From positions 1,937,001-2,001,000 of the forward strand of contig NZ_CP041243.1 in NCBI RefSeq assembly GCF_006547065.1: 64,000 nt of DNA, in the 5' to 3' direction. The notes below the pieces were generated by a model, which was not told the origin of the DNA, did not search any database, and saw only the letters and a list, made by a program, of their open reading frames with translations. Source of the stretch: Brevundimonas sp. M20. GTDB taxonomy: Bacteria > Pseudomonadota > Alphaproteobacteria > Caulobacterales > Caulobacteraceae. Position numbers and translations under genes: made by a program. Position 1 is the stretch's first letter; every line of letters begins with the position of its first letter. Of the stretch, positions 42,048 through 54,678 are shown in pieces.

Positions 42048-43007
42048 CTATCGGTCCAGCGCGCGATCCAGCGCGTGGAACGAGGCGATCGACAGCGAGG
42101 TCGCGCTGGTGAACACCGACGGGGTGATCCGCTCGAAGTCATCCGACGGACGGTGATAGTCGGGGTGGTAGTTCACGCCCAGATACAGGAACGGGATCTG
42201 CGCGCGATAGAAGGCGGCGTGGTCCGACGCCTCGACCCAGTTGTCCTCACCGGTGTCCTGCGGCGTGTCCTTGCCGAAGGCCAGCGCCACCGCGCCGTCC
42301 GCAGGAATGCCTTCCAGGATCGGACGCAGGTTGGGGTTCTGATAGGTGCCCGTGACCCACAGCTTGCCGTCCGTCTCGGCGCGCGCGGTCATGTCGAAAT
42401 TCAGGTTCATCGTGATCGAGGCCAGCGGCACCGGCGGCGCCTCGACGAAATGCTTGGCGCCCAGCAGGCCCCGCTCCTCACCGTCCAGCGCCACGAAGAT
42501 CACGCTGTGCTCCGGCGCCTGACGCTTCAGCTCGGCGGCCAGCGCCAGCATGGTCGCCACGCCCGAGGCGTTGTCGTCCGCGCCGTTGAAGATCTGGCCG
42601 TCGTTGGTGCCGACGTGGTCGTAGTGGGCGGTCACGACGATGTATTTGTCCGGCACGCGGGTTCCGCGCACCACGCCGATGATGTTCACGCCGTTATAGG
42701 TCTTCGGCCCGGCGCGGGTGCGGCCGGTGGCTTCCCACGGCTGCAGACGTCCCATGATCGGCGCAGGGACGCCCAGCGCCTCGAACCGGCCGACGATGTA
42801 GTTGCGGGCCATCTCGCCCCCGGCCGAGCCAGTATCACGCCCGGCCATCTCGTCCGAGGCCAGGATGCGCACATCCTCCAGCAGCTGCGCCTGGAAGGCC
42901 GGAACCGCCGGTGCGACCGGCGCCGCGGGCTCGGAGGGAGTGACGCAGGCGGCGAGCAGCAGGCTCGCGGCGACGGAGCTCAGGGCCATAAGGCGGATCG
43001 GACGCAT
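42048..43007 (-). CDS. M28 family metallopeptidase lipoprotein
   Basis: A 319-aa zinc aminopeptidase-type protein. Signal peptide with lipobox LAAC (Cys21) predicts anchoring in the envelope. Metal ligands are seen in VTAHYDHVG (His), NGADDNASGVATML (Asp), LDGEERGLLG (Glu pair), NLNFDM (Asp) and ASDHAAFYR (His). These are the full M28 set, so the enzyme should be active on peptides. It ends LSIASFHALDRALDR. It is separate from the methyltransferase gene by about 80 bases on the same strand. Confidence 0.9.
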   Translation of the reverse strand: MRPIRLMALSSVAASLLLAACVTPSEPAAPVAPAVPAFQAQLLEDVRILASDEMAGRDTGSAGGEMARNYIVGRFEALGVPAPIMGRLQPWEATGRTRAGPKTYNGVNIIGVVRGTRVPDKYIVVTAHYDHVGTNDGQIFNGADDNASGVATMLALAAELKRQAPEHSVIFVALDGEERGLLGAKHFVEAPPVPLASITMNLNFDMTARAETDGKLWVTGTYQNPNLRPILEGIPADGAVALAFGKDTPQDTGEDNWVEASDHAAFYRAQIPFLYLGVNYHPDYHRPSDDFERITPSVFTSATSLSIASFHALDRALDR

Positions 43008-43149
43008 GGAATCTCCTCTTTCACCGAAACGCTTAGCAGGCTCGCGCGGTCACGTCAGATTACAGCCTCTTAATGCAGGCTTGAACCATCCCCGGCCCCG
43101 GATGACAGTCGCCTCCAGAAGCGACCTCAAGGCCGCCGGGAGGACCACC

Positions 43150-46145
<2,996 letters not shown>

Positions 46146-46166
46146 GTTCTTTCCGGAGTCCCCCCA

Positions 46167-46589
46167 ATGCGTCCCGCCCTCTTCGCCGCCGTCCTGACGG
46201 CCGCCGCCGCCCTCGCCGCCCCCGCCTTCGCCGGCGACCCCACAGGTCTGTGGCAGACCTCGACCAACGGCGGTCAGGTCCGCATCGTCCGCTGCGGTCA
46301 GGCCCTGTGCGGGACGCTGGTGACCTCGGACACAATCCGCGCCAATCCGAACACCTTGGATGAGCACAACGCGGACCGCGCCCAGCGCAGCCGTCCCCTG
46401 CGCAACCTGCCCATGCTGCGCGGCTTCGTCGGCGGCCCGACCGAGTGGACCGGCGGCAGCGTCTACAACCCCGCCGACGGCCGCACCTATCGCGGGACCA
46501 TCACCCTGCAGGGCGACAACACCCTGCGTCTGCGCGGCTGCGTCGTCGCTCCGCTCTGCCGCACCCAGACCTGGACGCGCATCCAGTAG
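46167..46589 (+). CDS. DUF2147 family secreted protein
   Basis: A 140-aa protein with signal peptide residues about 1-22 (APAFAG). The domain opens DPTGLWQTSTNGGQVRIVRC, then ALCGTLV, with two more cysteines at GCVVAPLC near the end. GGSVYNPADGRTYRGTITLQ completes the DUF2147 signature. Some relatives are known from stress or fluid-handling studies, but the biochemical role is unknown. It is 21 bases after ligA and is followed by a terminator that also serves the convergent aldo/keto reductase gene. Confidence 0.88.
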   Translation: MRPALFAAVLTAAAALAAPAFAGDPTGLWQTSTNGGQVRIVRCGQALCGTLVTSDTIRANPNTLDEHNADRAQRSRPLRNLPMLRGFVGGPTEWTGGSVYNPADGRTYRGTITLQGDNTLRLRGCVVAPLCRTQTWTRIQ

Positions 46590-46599
46590 AACGAAAAGA

Positions 46600-46623
46600 C
46601 CGGGCCGGATCGCTCCGGCCCGG
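46600..46623. terminator. GC-rich bidirectional terminator
   Basis: CCGGGCCGGA and TCCGGCCCGG form a perfect 10-bp stem with a TCGC loop, between the convergent stops at 46589 and 46635. Confidence 0.7.
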
Positions 46624-46634
46624 CCCTGATGGTC

Positions 46635-47624
46635 CTAGCGGTTCAGCGACGACCGCGCCGCCTCGGCGTAGCGGTGCCCCTGCGCGGCGCCCTTGGGGAA
46701 GACCGCCTCGATCCGCGACAGGTCTTCCTGCGTCAGCACGATCTCCGCCGCCGCGATATTGTCCTCCAGCGTCGGGATGCGCCGGGTGCCGGGGATCGGA
46801 ACCAGATGCTCCCCCTGCGCCAGCACCCAGGCCAGCGCCAGTTGGGCGGCGGTCACGCCCTTGTCGGCGGCGATGCCCTTCACGGCCTCCACGAGGTCGA
46901 GGTTCTTCTGGAAATTCTCGCCCATGAAGCGCGGATTGGTGCGGCGGAAGTCGCCCGGCTCCAGATCGTCGACGGACTTGATGTCCCCGGACAGGAAGCC
47001 CCGCCCCAACGGGCTGTAGGGCACGAAGCCGATGCCCAGGTCCTCGCAGGTGGCGAACAGGGCGTCCTCCGGCTCCCGGCTCCACAGCGAATATTCCGTC
47101 TGCAGGGCGGTGATCGGGTGTTCGGCGTGGCCGCGACGCAGGGTCTCCGGCGCGGCTTCGGACAGGCCCAGGAAGCGCACCTTGCCCTCCTTCACCAGCT
47201 CGCCCATCGCGCCGACAGTCTCCTCGATCGGCGTGTTCGGATCGACGCGGTGCAGATAGTAGAGATCGACGTGGTCCATCCCCAGCCGTTGCAGGCTGCC
47301 CTCAATGGCGCGACGCACATTGGCGGGGCTGCCGTCCACCGCCAGCGCGGTGCGGTCCGCGTTCCAGCCGATGCCGAACTTGGTGGCGACAAAGGCCTTG
47401 TCGCGTCGATCCTTCAGCGCCGTCCCGACCTGCACTTCGTTGGTGTGCGGCCCGTACATCTCGGCGGTGTCGAAGAAGGTCAGACCCAGATCGAGCGCGC
47501 GGTGGATCACCGCCGCCGCCTGCGCCTCATCCGAGGGCGTCCCGTAGAAGGACGCCATGCCCATACAGCCCAGGCCGATGGCCGAAACCTCGGGCCCCGA
47601 ACGACCCAGCTTGCGCGTCTTCAT
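46635..47624 (-). CDS. aldo/keto reductase
   Basis: A 329-aa NADPH-dependent TIM-barrel oxidoreductase. The catalytic tetrad is visible: Asp in [10 protein letters not shown] with the Tyr, Lys in FVATKFGIG, and His in VDLYYLHR. The NADPH site includes PIPGTRRIP. The C-terminal sequence is normal. Close relatives reduce aldehydes or ketones and are general detoxification enzymes. The substrate is not indicated by neighbours. Confidence 0.9.
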   Translation of the reverse strand: MKTRKLGRSGPEVSAIGLGCMGMASFYGTPSDEAQAAAVIHRALDLGLTFFDTAEMYGPHTNEVQVGTALKDRRDKAFVATKFGIGWNADRTALAVDGSPANVRRAIEGSLQRLGMDHVDLYYLHRVDPNTPIEETVGAMGELVKEGKVRFLGLSEAAPETLRRGHAEHPITALQTEYSLWSREPEDALFATCEDLGIGFVPYSPLGRGFLSGDIKSVDDLEPGDFRRTNPRFMGENFQKNLDLVEAVKGIAADKGVTAAQLALAWVLAQGEHLVPIPGTRRIPTLEDNIAAAEIVLTQEDLSRIEAVFPKGAAQGHRYAEAARSSLNR

Positions 47625-47698
47625 CTGCGCGTCTCCGACAATGTGAGGAAGCCGGCGGGACCATCCGCCGGTCCGTCGGAGATGGGCGCCGGAAGGCC

Positions 47699-48091
47699 TT
47701 ATTTCAAGGCCGAAGTGATGTCTGTCCGCGCGAAGTCATCGCCTTTGAACAACAGCGGCTCGCCGGCCTGTTTAGCGAGGGCATAGGCGAAACAGTCGCC
47801 GAAATTCAGCGACGCCGGATGGTTGCCCTTGCCGAACTCGCGATAGGCGCTGCGCGCAATTTCGGCGTGCTCGCGGGTAACAGCCACGACTTCCACCCTC
47901 GTCAACTCCAGCAATCGGTCGAAAGCCTTGGCTGCAAAGTCATCTTTCGCCTTGCGATCAATGACCATGCCGCTCTCGAAATAGGTCGCCGCAGACATAC
48001 GTGGTGATCCGAACATCAGCCGCTCGAGCAGCGCCGTGCCTTCCGGCTCGCCAAATATAATGGCGATCAGGGCCGAACTGTCGACGATCAC
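47699..48091 (-). CDS. vapC: VapC-type PIN-domain ribonuclease toxin
   Basis: A 130-aa PIN-domain protein. The start is GTG at 48091 and overlaps the antitoxin stop as GTGA. Acidic residues for metal binding are in [12 protein letters not shown] (Asp4), [12 protein letters not shown] (Glu) and [14 protein letters not shown] (Asp), with a final [13 protein letters not shown]. VapC toxins cleave tRNA or rRNA and are held by VapB. The pair is complete and in the normal order. Confidence 0.9.
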   Translation of the reverse strand: MIVDSSALIAIIFGEPEGTALLERLMFGSPRMSAATYFESGMVIDRKAKDDFAAKAFDRLLELTRVEVVAVTREHAEIARSAYREFGKGNHPASLNFGDCFAYALAKQAGEPLLFKGDDFARTDITSALK

Positions 48092-48342
48092 GCCGGACGT
48101 CCCGTCTCCGGGTCATACAGGAAGCCCGTCGGATCTTCACCGGGCTCAAGCGGCTTCAGGTGCGCCTGCATCTCCCGGATCAGCGCCATGACCTCTTCGG
48201 CGGCCGCCTTGGGCGGCTCGGCCGGTTCACGCGCCAACTGTTCGCGCAGGGCGACGGTGACCGCCGTGGTCAGGGTTTCCCCCCGTCGCGCAGCCAGCTC
48301 GCGCGCCAGTCTATGGGTCTCGGGGTTCTTGATGTTCAGCAT
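48088..48342 (-). CDS. vapB: VapB-type antitoxin (PSK/transcription factor family)
   Basis: An 84-aa protein starting [20 protein letters not shown] and continuing [16 protein letters not shown], the ribbon-helix-helix-like pattern of the VapB/Rv0623 group. The rest is a helical and acidic tail that would wrap around the toxin ([20 protein letters not shown]). It sits first in the operon and overlaps vapC by four bases. VapB usually represses its own promoter, which would lie in 48343-48376 between it and the M24 peptidase gene. Confidence 0.88.
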   Translation of the reverse strand: MLNIKNPETHRLARELAARRGETLTTAVTVALREQLAREPAEPPKAAAEEVMALIREMQAHLKPLEPGEDPTGFLYDPETGRPA

Positions 48343-48376
48343 GGTGGAAAGGCTTCTACCACAAACCCCGATATCG

Positions 48377-50188
48377 CTAAAGCGACGCGCAGGCCGCCTC
48401 AAGCCAGGCCTTCGCCTCGCCGTCCATCAGCGGTCCGACCTTGGCCCACACCTCGGCGTGGTAGGCGTCCACATAGGCGCGCTCGTCGGCGGTCAGCAGA
48501 TCGACGTCGATCAGCTTGCGATCCAGCGGAGCCAGCGTCAGTTGCTCGAAGCCATGCATGGGCCGCTCGCCGCCCGGGATCGGCTCCGGCGCCGTCACCA
48601 CCTGCAGGGTCTCGATGCGGATGCCCCAGTGGCCCTCGCGGTAATAGCCCGGCTCGTTCGACAGGATCATGCCGGTCAGCAGCGGCTGGCTGTTCACCGC
48701 CTTGGCGATCCGCTGCGGCCCCTCGTGCACGCCCAGATACGAACCGACGCCGTGACCCGTTCCATGGTCGTAGTCAAAGCCCTGCATCCACATCGGCAGA
48801 CGCGCCAGGGCGTCGATCTGGTGCCCCGTCGTCCCCGCCGGGAAGCGCACCACCGCCATGGCGATGTGGCCCTTCAGGACGAGGGTGAACATGCGGCGCT
48901 GGTCGGCTGTCGGCGCGCCGATGGCCATGGTCCGGGTCACGTCCGTCGTGCCGTCCAGATACTGGCCGCCGCCGTCCACCAGCAGCAGCGAGCCGTTCTC
49001 GATCTTGCGGATCGTGCGCGTCACCGGCTTGTAGTGCGGCAGGGCGCCGTTCGGCCCCGCGCCCGCGATCGTGTCGAAGCTCAAATCCTTCAGCGCGCCG
49101 GTCTCTTCGCGGAAACGCTCCAGCGTCTCGGCCACCTCGCGCTCATCGGGCAAGGTTTGCTGCGCGGTCGTGTCGACCCAGTGCAGGAACCGGCTCAGGG
49201 CCGCGCCGTCGCGGATATGAGCCTGCCGCGAGCCCTCGATCTCGACCGCATTCTTCTGCGCGCGCGGCAGGGTGCAGGGATCCATCCCGCGCACCACGTT
49301 CGCCCCGGTCGCCTCCAGCCGGTCGAAATACCAGGCGGACGATTGCCCCGGATCGACCAGCACCTTCTCCCCCGCCAGAGCGTCCAGCGCGCCGTCCAGC
49401 GCCTCGGGCGCCTCCAGCGTCACCGCGTCGCCCAGCCAGCCGGGCAGTTCGTTGGTCACCTTGCGCGGGTCCATGAACAGCCGCGCCGTGCCGTCGGTCT
49501 TCACAATGGCCTGCGACAGCGGCAGCGGCGTGCGGATCACGTCCCCGCCGCGAATGTTGAACAGCCAGGCGATCGAGGCCGGCGCGGTCAGCACCGTGGC
49601 GTCCGCCCCGGCCTTCGCCACCGCCTCGCCGATGCGCGCGCGCTTCGAGGCGCTGCTCTCACCGGCGTATTTGTCGTCGTGCGGCACGACCGGCGCCATC
49701 GGCTGGGCCGGGCGCTCGTCGCCCCAGGCCTGATCCACCGGATTGACCTCGACCGGCTTCAACGTGGCTCCCGCCTTCGCCGCCGCCTTCTTCAGCACCG
49801 CCAGCGCGTCCGGGCTGTGCAGACGCGGGTCATAGCCGATCACCGCCCCCTTGGGCGCGCGCTCCAGATAGGCGGGCACGCCGCCTTCCACGAGGTCCAG
49901 AATTTCGAACTGCTGCGCATCCACCTGCGCCCGCACCTGCACGGTGTAGCGTCCGTCGGCGAAGACCGCCGCCCGGTCCGTCAGAACAACGCCGGCGCCG
50001 GCCGAACCGGTGAAGCCGCTGACCCAGGCCAGCCGGTCATTGGCGGCGGGCAGGTATTCGTTCTGGTGCTCGTCCTCGTGCGGGACCAGCATCCCGTCCA
50101 GGCCCTGCTCGGCCATCTTCGCCCGCACGCGCGGAAGGTGCTTCGCCCCGAAGGACGGATCGGTGGTTTCGTCATAGGTCTGGCGCAT
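48377..50188 (-). CDS. M24 family aminopeptidase P
   Basis: A 603-aa metallopeptidase. Residues about 1-140 and 160-310 are the two creatinase-like N-terminal domains and the rest is the pita-bread catalytic domain, as in eukaryotic-type three-domain aminopeptidase P. Metal ligands occur in [20 protein letters not shown] (two Asp), [16 protein letters not shown] (His), [12 protein letters not shown] (Glu) and GIRIETL (Glu). It removes N-terminal residues before proline. The gene ends 35 bases before vapB. Confidence 0.92.
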   Translation of the reverse strand: MRQTYDETTDPSFGAKHLPRVRAKMAEQGLDGMLVPHEDEHQNEYLPAANDRLAWVSGFTGSAGAGVVLTDRAAVFADGRYTVQVRAQVDAQQFEILDLVEGGVPAYLERAPKGAVIGYDPRLHSPDALAVLKKAAAKAGATLKPVEVNPVDQAWGDERPAQPMAPVVPHDDKYAGESSASKRARIGEAVAKAGADATVLTAPASIAWLFNIRGGDVIRTPLPLSQAIVKTDGTARLFMDPRKVTNELPGWLGDAVTLEAPEALDGALDALAGEKVLVDPGQSSAWYFDRLEATGANVVRGMDPCTLPRAQKNAVEIEGSRQAHIRDGAALSRFLHWVDTTAQQTLPDEREVAETLERFREETGALKDLSFDTIAGAGPNGALPHYKPVTRTIRKIENGSLLLVDGGGQYLDGTTDVTRTMAIGAPTADQRRMFTLVLKGHIAMAVVRFPAGTTGHQIDALARLPMWMQGFDYDHGTGHGVGSYLGVHEGPQRIAKAVNSQPLLTGMILSNEPGYYREGHWGIRIETLQVVTAPEPIPGGERPMHGFEQLTLAPLDRKLIDVDLLTADERAYVDAYHAEVWAKVGPLMDGEAKAWLEAACASL

Positions 50189-50221
50189 GGCGGAGCCATA
50201 GCACCGCCTTGCCGACCGGTT

Positions 50222-50671
50222 CTAGTTCTGAGGCGCCGTCGGACTGACGACAGCGGGCGCGGTCGTGGCCGGCGCAGGAGCCTCGATCACCACCGGTTCA
50301 GCCGCGCGGGCTTCAGCCGCCCGGGCCTCCGCCTCGGCGCGAGCCGCATCGGCGCGGGCGATATCGACACTGGCCTGCGCCCCGGCCACCTGTCCGGCGA
50401 TCACGGCCTGATCCGCCCTCGCCTGCGCGGCGGCGGTTTCCGCCTGGGCGTCCAACAGGGCGTCCTCCGTCACCGGAGCCGATCCGCGCGCGAAAAGGAT
50501 CCAAAGCACGGCGATCAGCACCAGCCCGCCGAGGATGCCCGCCACCCACCAGCCGGTGTTGGACTCCTTCACAACGACGGTTTCGACCGTCTCGGAGACG
50601 GGTCCGCGCGTGATGAAGGTTTCGCGCACGGTCTCAAGGTTGGGATCAAGGTTCGGATCGTCCTGGGTCAC
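50222..50671 (-). CDS. single-pass membrane protein with Ala/Glu coiled region
   Basis: A 149-aa protein. Residues about 41-62 form one transmembrane helix (WWVAGILGGLVLIAVLWILF). The preceding part is acidic and the following part is an Ala/Arg/Glu-rich helix (ARADQAVIAGQVAGAQASVD and later repeats of AEARAAEA), likely a coiled coil, with a Pro/Ala/Thr tail. No family recognised. It lies between the M24 peptidase and prmA genes on the same strand. Confidence 0.65.
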   Translation of the reverse strand: MTQDDPNLDPNLETVRETFITRGPVSETVETVVVKESNTGWWVAGILGGLVLIAVLWILFARGSAPVTEDALLDAQAETAAAQARADQAVIAGQVAGAQASVDIARADAARAEAEARAAEARAAEPVVIEAPAPATTAPAVVSPTAPQN

Positions 50672-50727
50672 GGTGGCGTCCTCCGGCTATGCGACCGGAA
50701 CACGCCCACGCGACGGCTGTTCCGCCG

Positions 50728-51597
50728 TTAACCCACCCGCCGCAGCACCAGCGCGCTCCAGGCATCGCGATGGATCCGGCGCTCCAGCACGAAGCCGCGC
50801 GACAGATAGGCCGCCGTCACCCGGCGTTCCTGAGTCCGTAGCAGACCAGACAGGATGGCCACGCCGCCCAGTTTCAGCGCCTCCTTGATGTCCTGCGACA
50901 GGCTCACCAGCGGCGGCGCCAGGATGTTGGCGAAGACCAGATCATACGGCCCTTGGCTGCGCACCTTGCGGTCGTTCAGCCCGCTGGCGTGCACGAAGCG
51001 CGCGCCGGCCTGATTCAGATGGGCGTTCTCGTTGGCGATCCGCACCGAGGGCGCGTCGATGTCGGTGCCGACGGCGACGCGCGAACCGGTCTTGGCCGCC
51101 GCGATGGCCAGCACGCCCGTGCCGCAGCCGACGTCCAGCACCCGCTCGAAGCTTTCGCGCTTCAGCAGTTCATCGAACGCGATCAGGCAGCCGACCGTCG
51201 TGCCGTGGTGGCCGGTGCCGAAGGCGGCGCCCGCGTCGATCTTCAGGTTCACCCGGTTCGGCGGGACCCGCCCCTGATCGTGGGCGCCATAGACGAAGAA
51301 CCGCCCGGCCTCGACCGGCGGCAGGCCCGACAGCGACATGGCCAGCCAGTCGGCGTCGGCCAGCTTCTCGACGATGACCGTCAGTCCCTCATGGGCCGAC
51401 AGGGTCGCCTCGATGCCTTCGGCCTCCTCATCAGTGGTCGGGAAGGCGTCGATGCGCCACACGCCCTTGTCCTCGTCTTCCTCGAGGATCGAATAGGTCG
51501 CGCCTTCCAGCAGGACGTTCTCGTCCAGCGCCGAGGCTGCGGTTTCTGCAACAGCGCGGGGGCCGCGCGCGATAATCTGAACAGCGGACTCGGACAT
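50728..51597 (-). CDS. prmA: ribosomal protein L11 methyltransferase
   Basis: A 289-aa SAM-dependent enzyme that trimethylates L11. The substrate-recognition part is N-terminal. The SAM motif is [15 protein letters not shown] and the acidic motif [25 protein letters not shown] supplies the catalytic loop. [18 protein letters not shown] precedes the SAM site as usual. Length normal. The gene is divergent from the histone-like gene. Confidence 0.93.
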   Translation of the reverse strand: MSESAVQIIARGPRAVAETAASALDENVLLEGATYSILEEDEDKGVWRIDAFPTTDEEAEGIEATLSAHEGLTVIVEKLADADWLAMSLSGLPPVEAGRFFVYGAHDQGRVPPNRVNLKIDAGAAFGTGHHGTTVGCLIAFDELLKRESFERVLDVGCGTGVLAIAAAKTGSRVAVGTDIDAPSVRIANENAHLNQAGARFVHASGLNDRKVRSQGPYDLVFANILAPPLVSLSQDIKEALKLGGVAILSGLLRTQERRVTAAYLSRGFVLERRIHRDAWSALVLRRVG

Positions 51598-51691
51598 TTC
51601 TCAAACACCGCTATGATTGCGAATCGAGGGACGCGCTGGCGTGCTCTCCATCGCCAGCAAACGCAACACTATCCGAGGGGTCGGGGAATTC

Positions 51692-52276
51692 ATGGCCAAA
51701 GCACCGTCTAAACCGAGTACCGCCGCCAAGCCGAAGGCGGCGACCGCCGCTTCCAAGCCCAAACCGGCTGCAAAGTCGAGCGCCGCGAAGCCGGCCGCCG
51801 CGAAAGTCGCCGCGCCCAAGGCCGCCGCTCCCGCGAAGAAGCCCGCCGCCAAACCGGCCGTGAAGACCGTCGCTCCCGCCAAGGCCGCCGCCCCGAAGAC
51901 CGCCGCCAAGCCGGCTGCGAAGCCCGCCGCCAAGGCCGCGCCGAAGGCTGCTGCGCCCAAGGCCGCCGCCAAGCCTGCCGCCGCGCCGAAAGCCGCCGCG
52001 GCTGCGAAGGCTGTGAAGGCCGCGCCGAAGACGGCTCCGAAGACCGCCGCCAAGCCCGTCGCCGCGAAGAAGCCGGCTGCCGCGCCGAAAGCCGCCGCCG
52101 CTCCCAAGCCCGCCGCCGCTCCGGTCGTCGCCGCTCCGGCTCCGGCGCCCGCGCCGACCCCGGCTCCGGCCGCCGCTGCTCCGGCTGCCGCCGCGCCCGC
52201 CGCGGCCCCGGCGCCCAAGCCCGCCGAAAAGGGCTTCCTGGGCAAGCTGATGGACGCGATCTTCGGCAAGAACTGA
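51692..52276 (+). CDS. histone H1-like Ala/Lys/Pro-rich protein
   Basis: A 194-aa protein of very low complexity: KPAAKPAAK, KAAAPK and APAPAPAP repeats make nearly all of residues 5-175. The C-terminus ends in a distinct short motif, KGFLGKLMDAIFGKN, which may be a functional amphipathic helix. The start MAKAPSKPSTAAK at 51692 follows GGGG. Lys-rich repeats resemble bacterial histone H1-like DNA-binding proteins; the Pro/Ala-rich second half is less basic. A nucleoid or ribosome-associated role is possible. It has its own strong terminator. Confidence 0.7.
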   Translation: MAKAPSKPSTAAKPKAATAASKPKPAAKSSAAKPAAAKVAAPKAAAPAKKPAAKPAVKTVAPAKAAAPKTAAKPAAKPAAKAAPKAAAPKAAAKPAAAPKAAAAAKAVKAAPKTAPKTAAKPVAAKKPAAAPKAAAAPKPAAAPVVAAPAPAPAPTPAPAAAAPAAAAPAAAPAPKPAEKGFLGKLMDAIFGKN

Positions 52277-52291
52277 TCGCGCTGAAATGAA

Positions 52292-52326
52292 GAAGGCCCC
52301 GGAGAGCGATCTCCGGGGCCTTTTTC
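52292..52326. terminator. strong terminator after the histone-like gene
   Basis: AAGGCCCCGGAG and CTCCGGGGCCTT form a perfect 12-bp stem with loop AGCGAT, followed by TTT on the plus strand. The convergent DUF3126 gene ends at 52346 and may share it. Confidence 0.85.
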
Positions 52327-52345
52327 GTGTCCGCTGTCCGGCGGC

Positions 52346-52555
52346 TTATTCCGGCAGGTCTTCCGCCAGGATGGCCATTTCGAACATGAAGCTGCCCGCT
52401 TCGTCCTCGTCCTCGAAGACCACGCCGATGAACTCGTCGCCGACATAGACCTCGGCCGAGTCGGCCGGCTTGCCGCGCGGCTTCACGATGATGCCGCCGG
52501 TGTTGAAGGTGCGCTTCAGGTGCGTCTCGACGCGCTTCATGTCGGCGGCGTTCAT
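52346..52555 (-). CDS. DUF3126 family protein
   Basis: A 69-aa protein. The full sequence pattern, ADMKRVETHLKRTFNTGGI then DEFIGVVFEDEDEAGSFMFE and ending in an acidic tail, matches the alphaproteobacterial DUF3126 family, which is small, cytosolic and uncharacterised. The gene converges on the histone-like gene across a terminator. Confidence 0.85.
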   Translation of the reverse strand: MNAADMKRVETHLKRTFNTGGIIVKPRGKPADSAEVYVGDEFIGVVFEDEDEAGSFMFEMAILAEDLPE

Positions 52556-52633
52556 GGGGGTGTCCTCAGAGTCTTGAAATTTCGCCGGACCCTAGAGAAA
52601 CGGGCGCGGGAGGGAAAGGCCGTATCTCTCCCT

Positions 52634-53092
52634 TTACCGAAACGCCTCCACCACTTCGCCGAACCTGGCTTCCGCCTCCCTCACCTCACGAGTGAAGGCT
52701 GAGACCAGTGGCCAATCCGCTTCCATACGCGCGTAGACCTCGTCGAAGTCCGCCTCTCGATAGAACCGGTAAGCGCCGTCAAAATAACCGAACCAGTCAA
52801 ACGGCTCGCTTCCGTCAGGTCGGAGATCACCTGCGTTCGGCGTCTGGCCCTTTCGCATACGCGACGCGAACCCGGCGAGATCTGCCATCATCATGTAGGC
52901 GTCGATCGAACAATGGATCACACGACGCGCGACACTGTCGCGATCTTCGTGGTCGTCAGGCCAATCCTCGGGGCGCGCCGTGTGCGAGGCGGAGCCGATC
53001 TGCGGGCGGGCGGACTGATAGGCCGTTTCCGCCACTTCGAGAGCTGCGAAGAAGCTGGTGATCTTCGCTTCGATATCCTTGGTCAAATGCAT
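52634..53092 (-). CDS. hypothetical cytosolic protein
   Basis: A 152-aa protein without signal peptide or membrane segment. Helical start MHLTKDIEAKITSFFAALEV, then an acidic stretch (ARPEDWPDDHEDRDSVARR), a second helical stretch with MMMADLAGFASRM and an aromatic segment FDWFGYFDGAYRFYREADFD. No family recognised. It is slightly less G+C-rich in third positions than its neighbours. It is immediately downstream (49 bases) of cysE on the same strand. Confidence 0.6.
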   Translation of the reverse strand: MHLTKDIEAKITSFFAALEVAETAYQSARPQIGSASHTARPEDWPDDHEDRDSVARRVIHCSIDAYMMMADLAGFASRMRKGQTPNAGDLRPDGSEPFDWFGYFDGAYRFYREADFDEVYARMEADWPLVSAFTREVREAEARFGEVVEAFR

Positions 53093-53141
53093 TTACGGGC
53101 TTGCGGCCCGTCAGTTCAGAACGCCAGCGTGAATCGCCGGG

Positions 53142-53963
53142 TCAGATCACGAAATCATACACCACATCGGCCAGGGTATGGTCCATCGTCCGGGCCGGGG
53201 TCGCGCCGGTCGGGCAGTTGACCAGCCGCGCCGGCACGCCCGCCACGGTGCAGCCCGCCGGGACCGGCTTCAGCACCACCGAACCCGAGGCCACCTTGGC
53301 GTAGTCGCCGACGGTGATGTTGCCCAGAACCTTGGCCCCGGCGCCCAGCAGAACACCCTTGCCGATCTTCGGGTGACGATCGCCGCGCTCGGCGCCGGTG
53401 CCGCCCAGGGTCACCCCGTGCAGCATGGAGACCTCGTCGCCCACCACGGCTGTCTCGCCGATGACGATGCCGGTGCCGTGGTCCAGGAACAGGCCCGCGC
53501 CCATCTTCGCCGCCGGATGGATGTCGATCTGGAACAGCTCGGACATCCGGCTCTGCAGATGGAAGGCCAGGGTGTCGCGTCCCTGCATCCACAGCCAGTG
53601 CGCCACCCGGTGCGCCTGCAACGCCTGGAAGCCTTTGAAATACAGGAAGGGCTGCAACAGCGACCGGATCGCCGGATCACGCTCCGACACGGCCTGCAGG
53701 TCGGCCTCGGCGGCGGCGACGATGGTCGGATCGGCTTCGAAGGCGTCGCGGCAGACCTCGCGGATCGACATGGCGCCCAGTTCGGCGTCGCCCATCTTGC
53801 GCGCGATCTGGAAGCTCAGGGCCGAGGCCATGTCGGCGTGCGACAGGATCACCGCATTGACCAGCGAGGCCAGCGAGGGCTCGGCGCGCGCCGCTTCCTC
53901 CGCCGCATTCCGCAACAGGGTCCAGGCATCCGGTTCGGCGGCGACGACTTCGAGCTTGGGCAT
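53142..53963 (-). CDS. cysE: serine O-acetyltransferase
   Basis: A 273-aa enzyme making O-acetylserine for cysteine synthesis. The start MPKLEVVAAEP at 53963 is chosen, since GGAG lies six bases upstream; the longer start at 53975 has no such site. The N-terminal helical domain has SLASLVNAVILSHADMA and the linker QALQAHRVAHWLW. The left-handed beta-helix carries LFLDHGTGIVIGETAVVGD and LHGVTLGGTGAERGDRHP with catalytic His. The C-terminal tail (NCPTGATPARTMDHT) is longer than the inhibitory tail in E. coli. Confidence 0.92.
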   Translation of the reverse strand: MPKLEVVAAEPDAWTLLRNAAEEAARAEPSLASLVNAVILSHADMASALSFQIARKMGDAELGAMSIREVCRDAFEADPTIVAAAEADLQAVSERDPAIRSLLQPFLYFKGFQALQAHRVAHWLWMQGRDTLAFHLQSRMSELFQIDIHPAAKMGAGLFLDHGTGIVIGETAVVGDEVSMLHGVTLGGTGAERGDRHPKIGKGVLLGAGAKVLGNITVGDYAKVASGSVVLKPVPAGCTVAGVPARLVNCPTGATPARTMDHTLADVVYDFVI

Positions 53964-53982
53964 GACGGGCTCCATCAGGCGA

Positions 53983-54633
53983 TCATACGCTGGCCAGCAT
54001 GGCCTCCGCCAGTTCGGGCGGCAGTTCGCCCTCTCGCGCCATATGGTAAGCCCGAAGCACTGTCGCGAGGGTAAACATGTCCCGGATCGACCCGCGCCCG
54101 ATCTCGCGCAGCAGATCGCCGAACGGCACGCGGATCACTCGGATGATCTCCGTCTCGTCCGGCGCCACCGGAACCTTGGTGAAATCCCACGCCAGCCAGG
54201 CCATCGCCCGCTCGTCAGTGATCGAATTCGACATCTCCGCGCGGTAGGCCAGCGTCCACTGCGCCGCGGCCAGCCCGGCCTCCTCCGCCAGTTCGCGCTT
54301 CGCCCCTTCAAGCGGGTCCTCGTCATAGGGCGCGCCGCCCTCGGGCATTTCCCAGGACCAGTTCATCAGGGCGAACCGCTGCTGGCCCACCAGCGTCACC
54401 GTCCCGTCCGCATGCAGCGGCAGCACGCCCACCGACATATTCTGCGGACGCATCACCATATAGTCGGCCTTGTGCCCGGTCGGCGCGGTCGCGTCGTGCC
54501 GGGTCAGCTTCATCCACGGGCTCTCGAAGAAGACGCTGTGGCCCGCGTCCCGCCACGGCGGCGGGCGGTCGCTTCCATCATCCCACAGCGGGGTCGGGCG
54601 GTCCTTGTCGAAGGCGTCACGGGAGTCGTTCAT
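53983..54633 (-). CDS. Nudix hydrolase
   Basis: A 216-aa protein. The Nudix box GGAPYDEDPLEGAKRELAEE-AG-L (residues about 99-121) is complete, with the REL..EE metal residues. The N-terminal extension and the beta segment VTLVGQQRFALMNWSWEMPEG fit ADP-ribose pyrophosphatase-like members. The substrate is a nucleoside diphosphate linked to X, but which one cannot be read from sequence. The gene ends about 20 bases before cysE on the same strand. Confidence 0.88.
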   Translation of the reverse strand: MNDSRDAFDKDRPTPLWDDGSDRPPPWRDAGHSVFFESPWMKLTRHDATAPTGHKADYMVMRPQNMSVGVLPLHADGTVTLVGQQRFALMNWSWEMPEGGAPYDEDPLEGAKRELAEEAGLAAAQWTLAYRAEMSNSITDERAMAWLAWDFTKVPVAPDETEIIRVIRVPFGDLLREIGRGSIRDMFTLATVLRAYHMAREGELPPELAEAMLASV

Positions 54634-54678
54634 CCTCCGGGTATGGCGCCCCGGCGCGTGGACGACTAGCTACACCTC

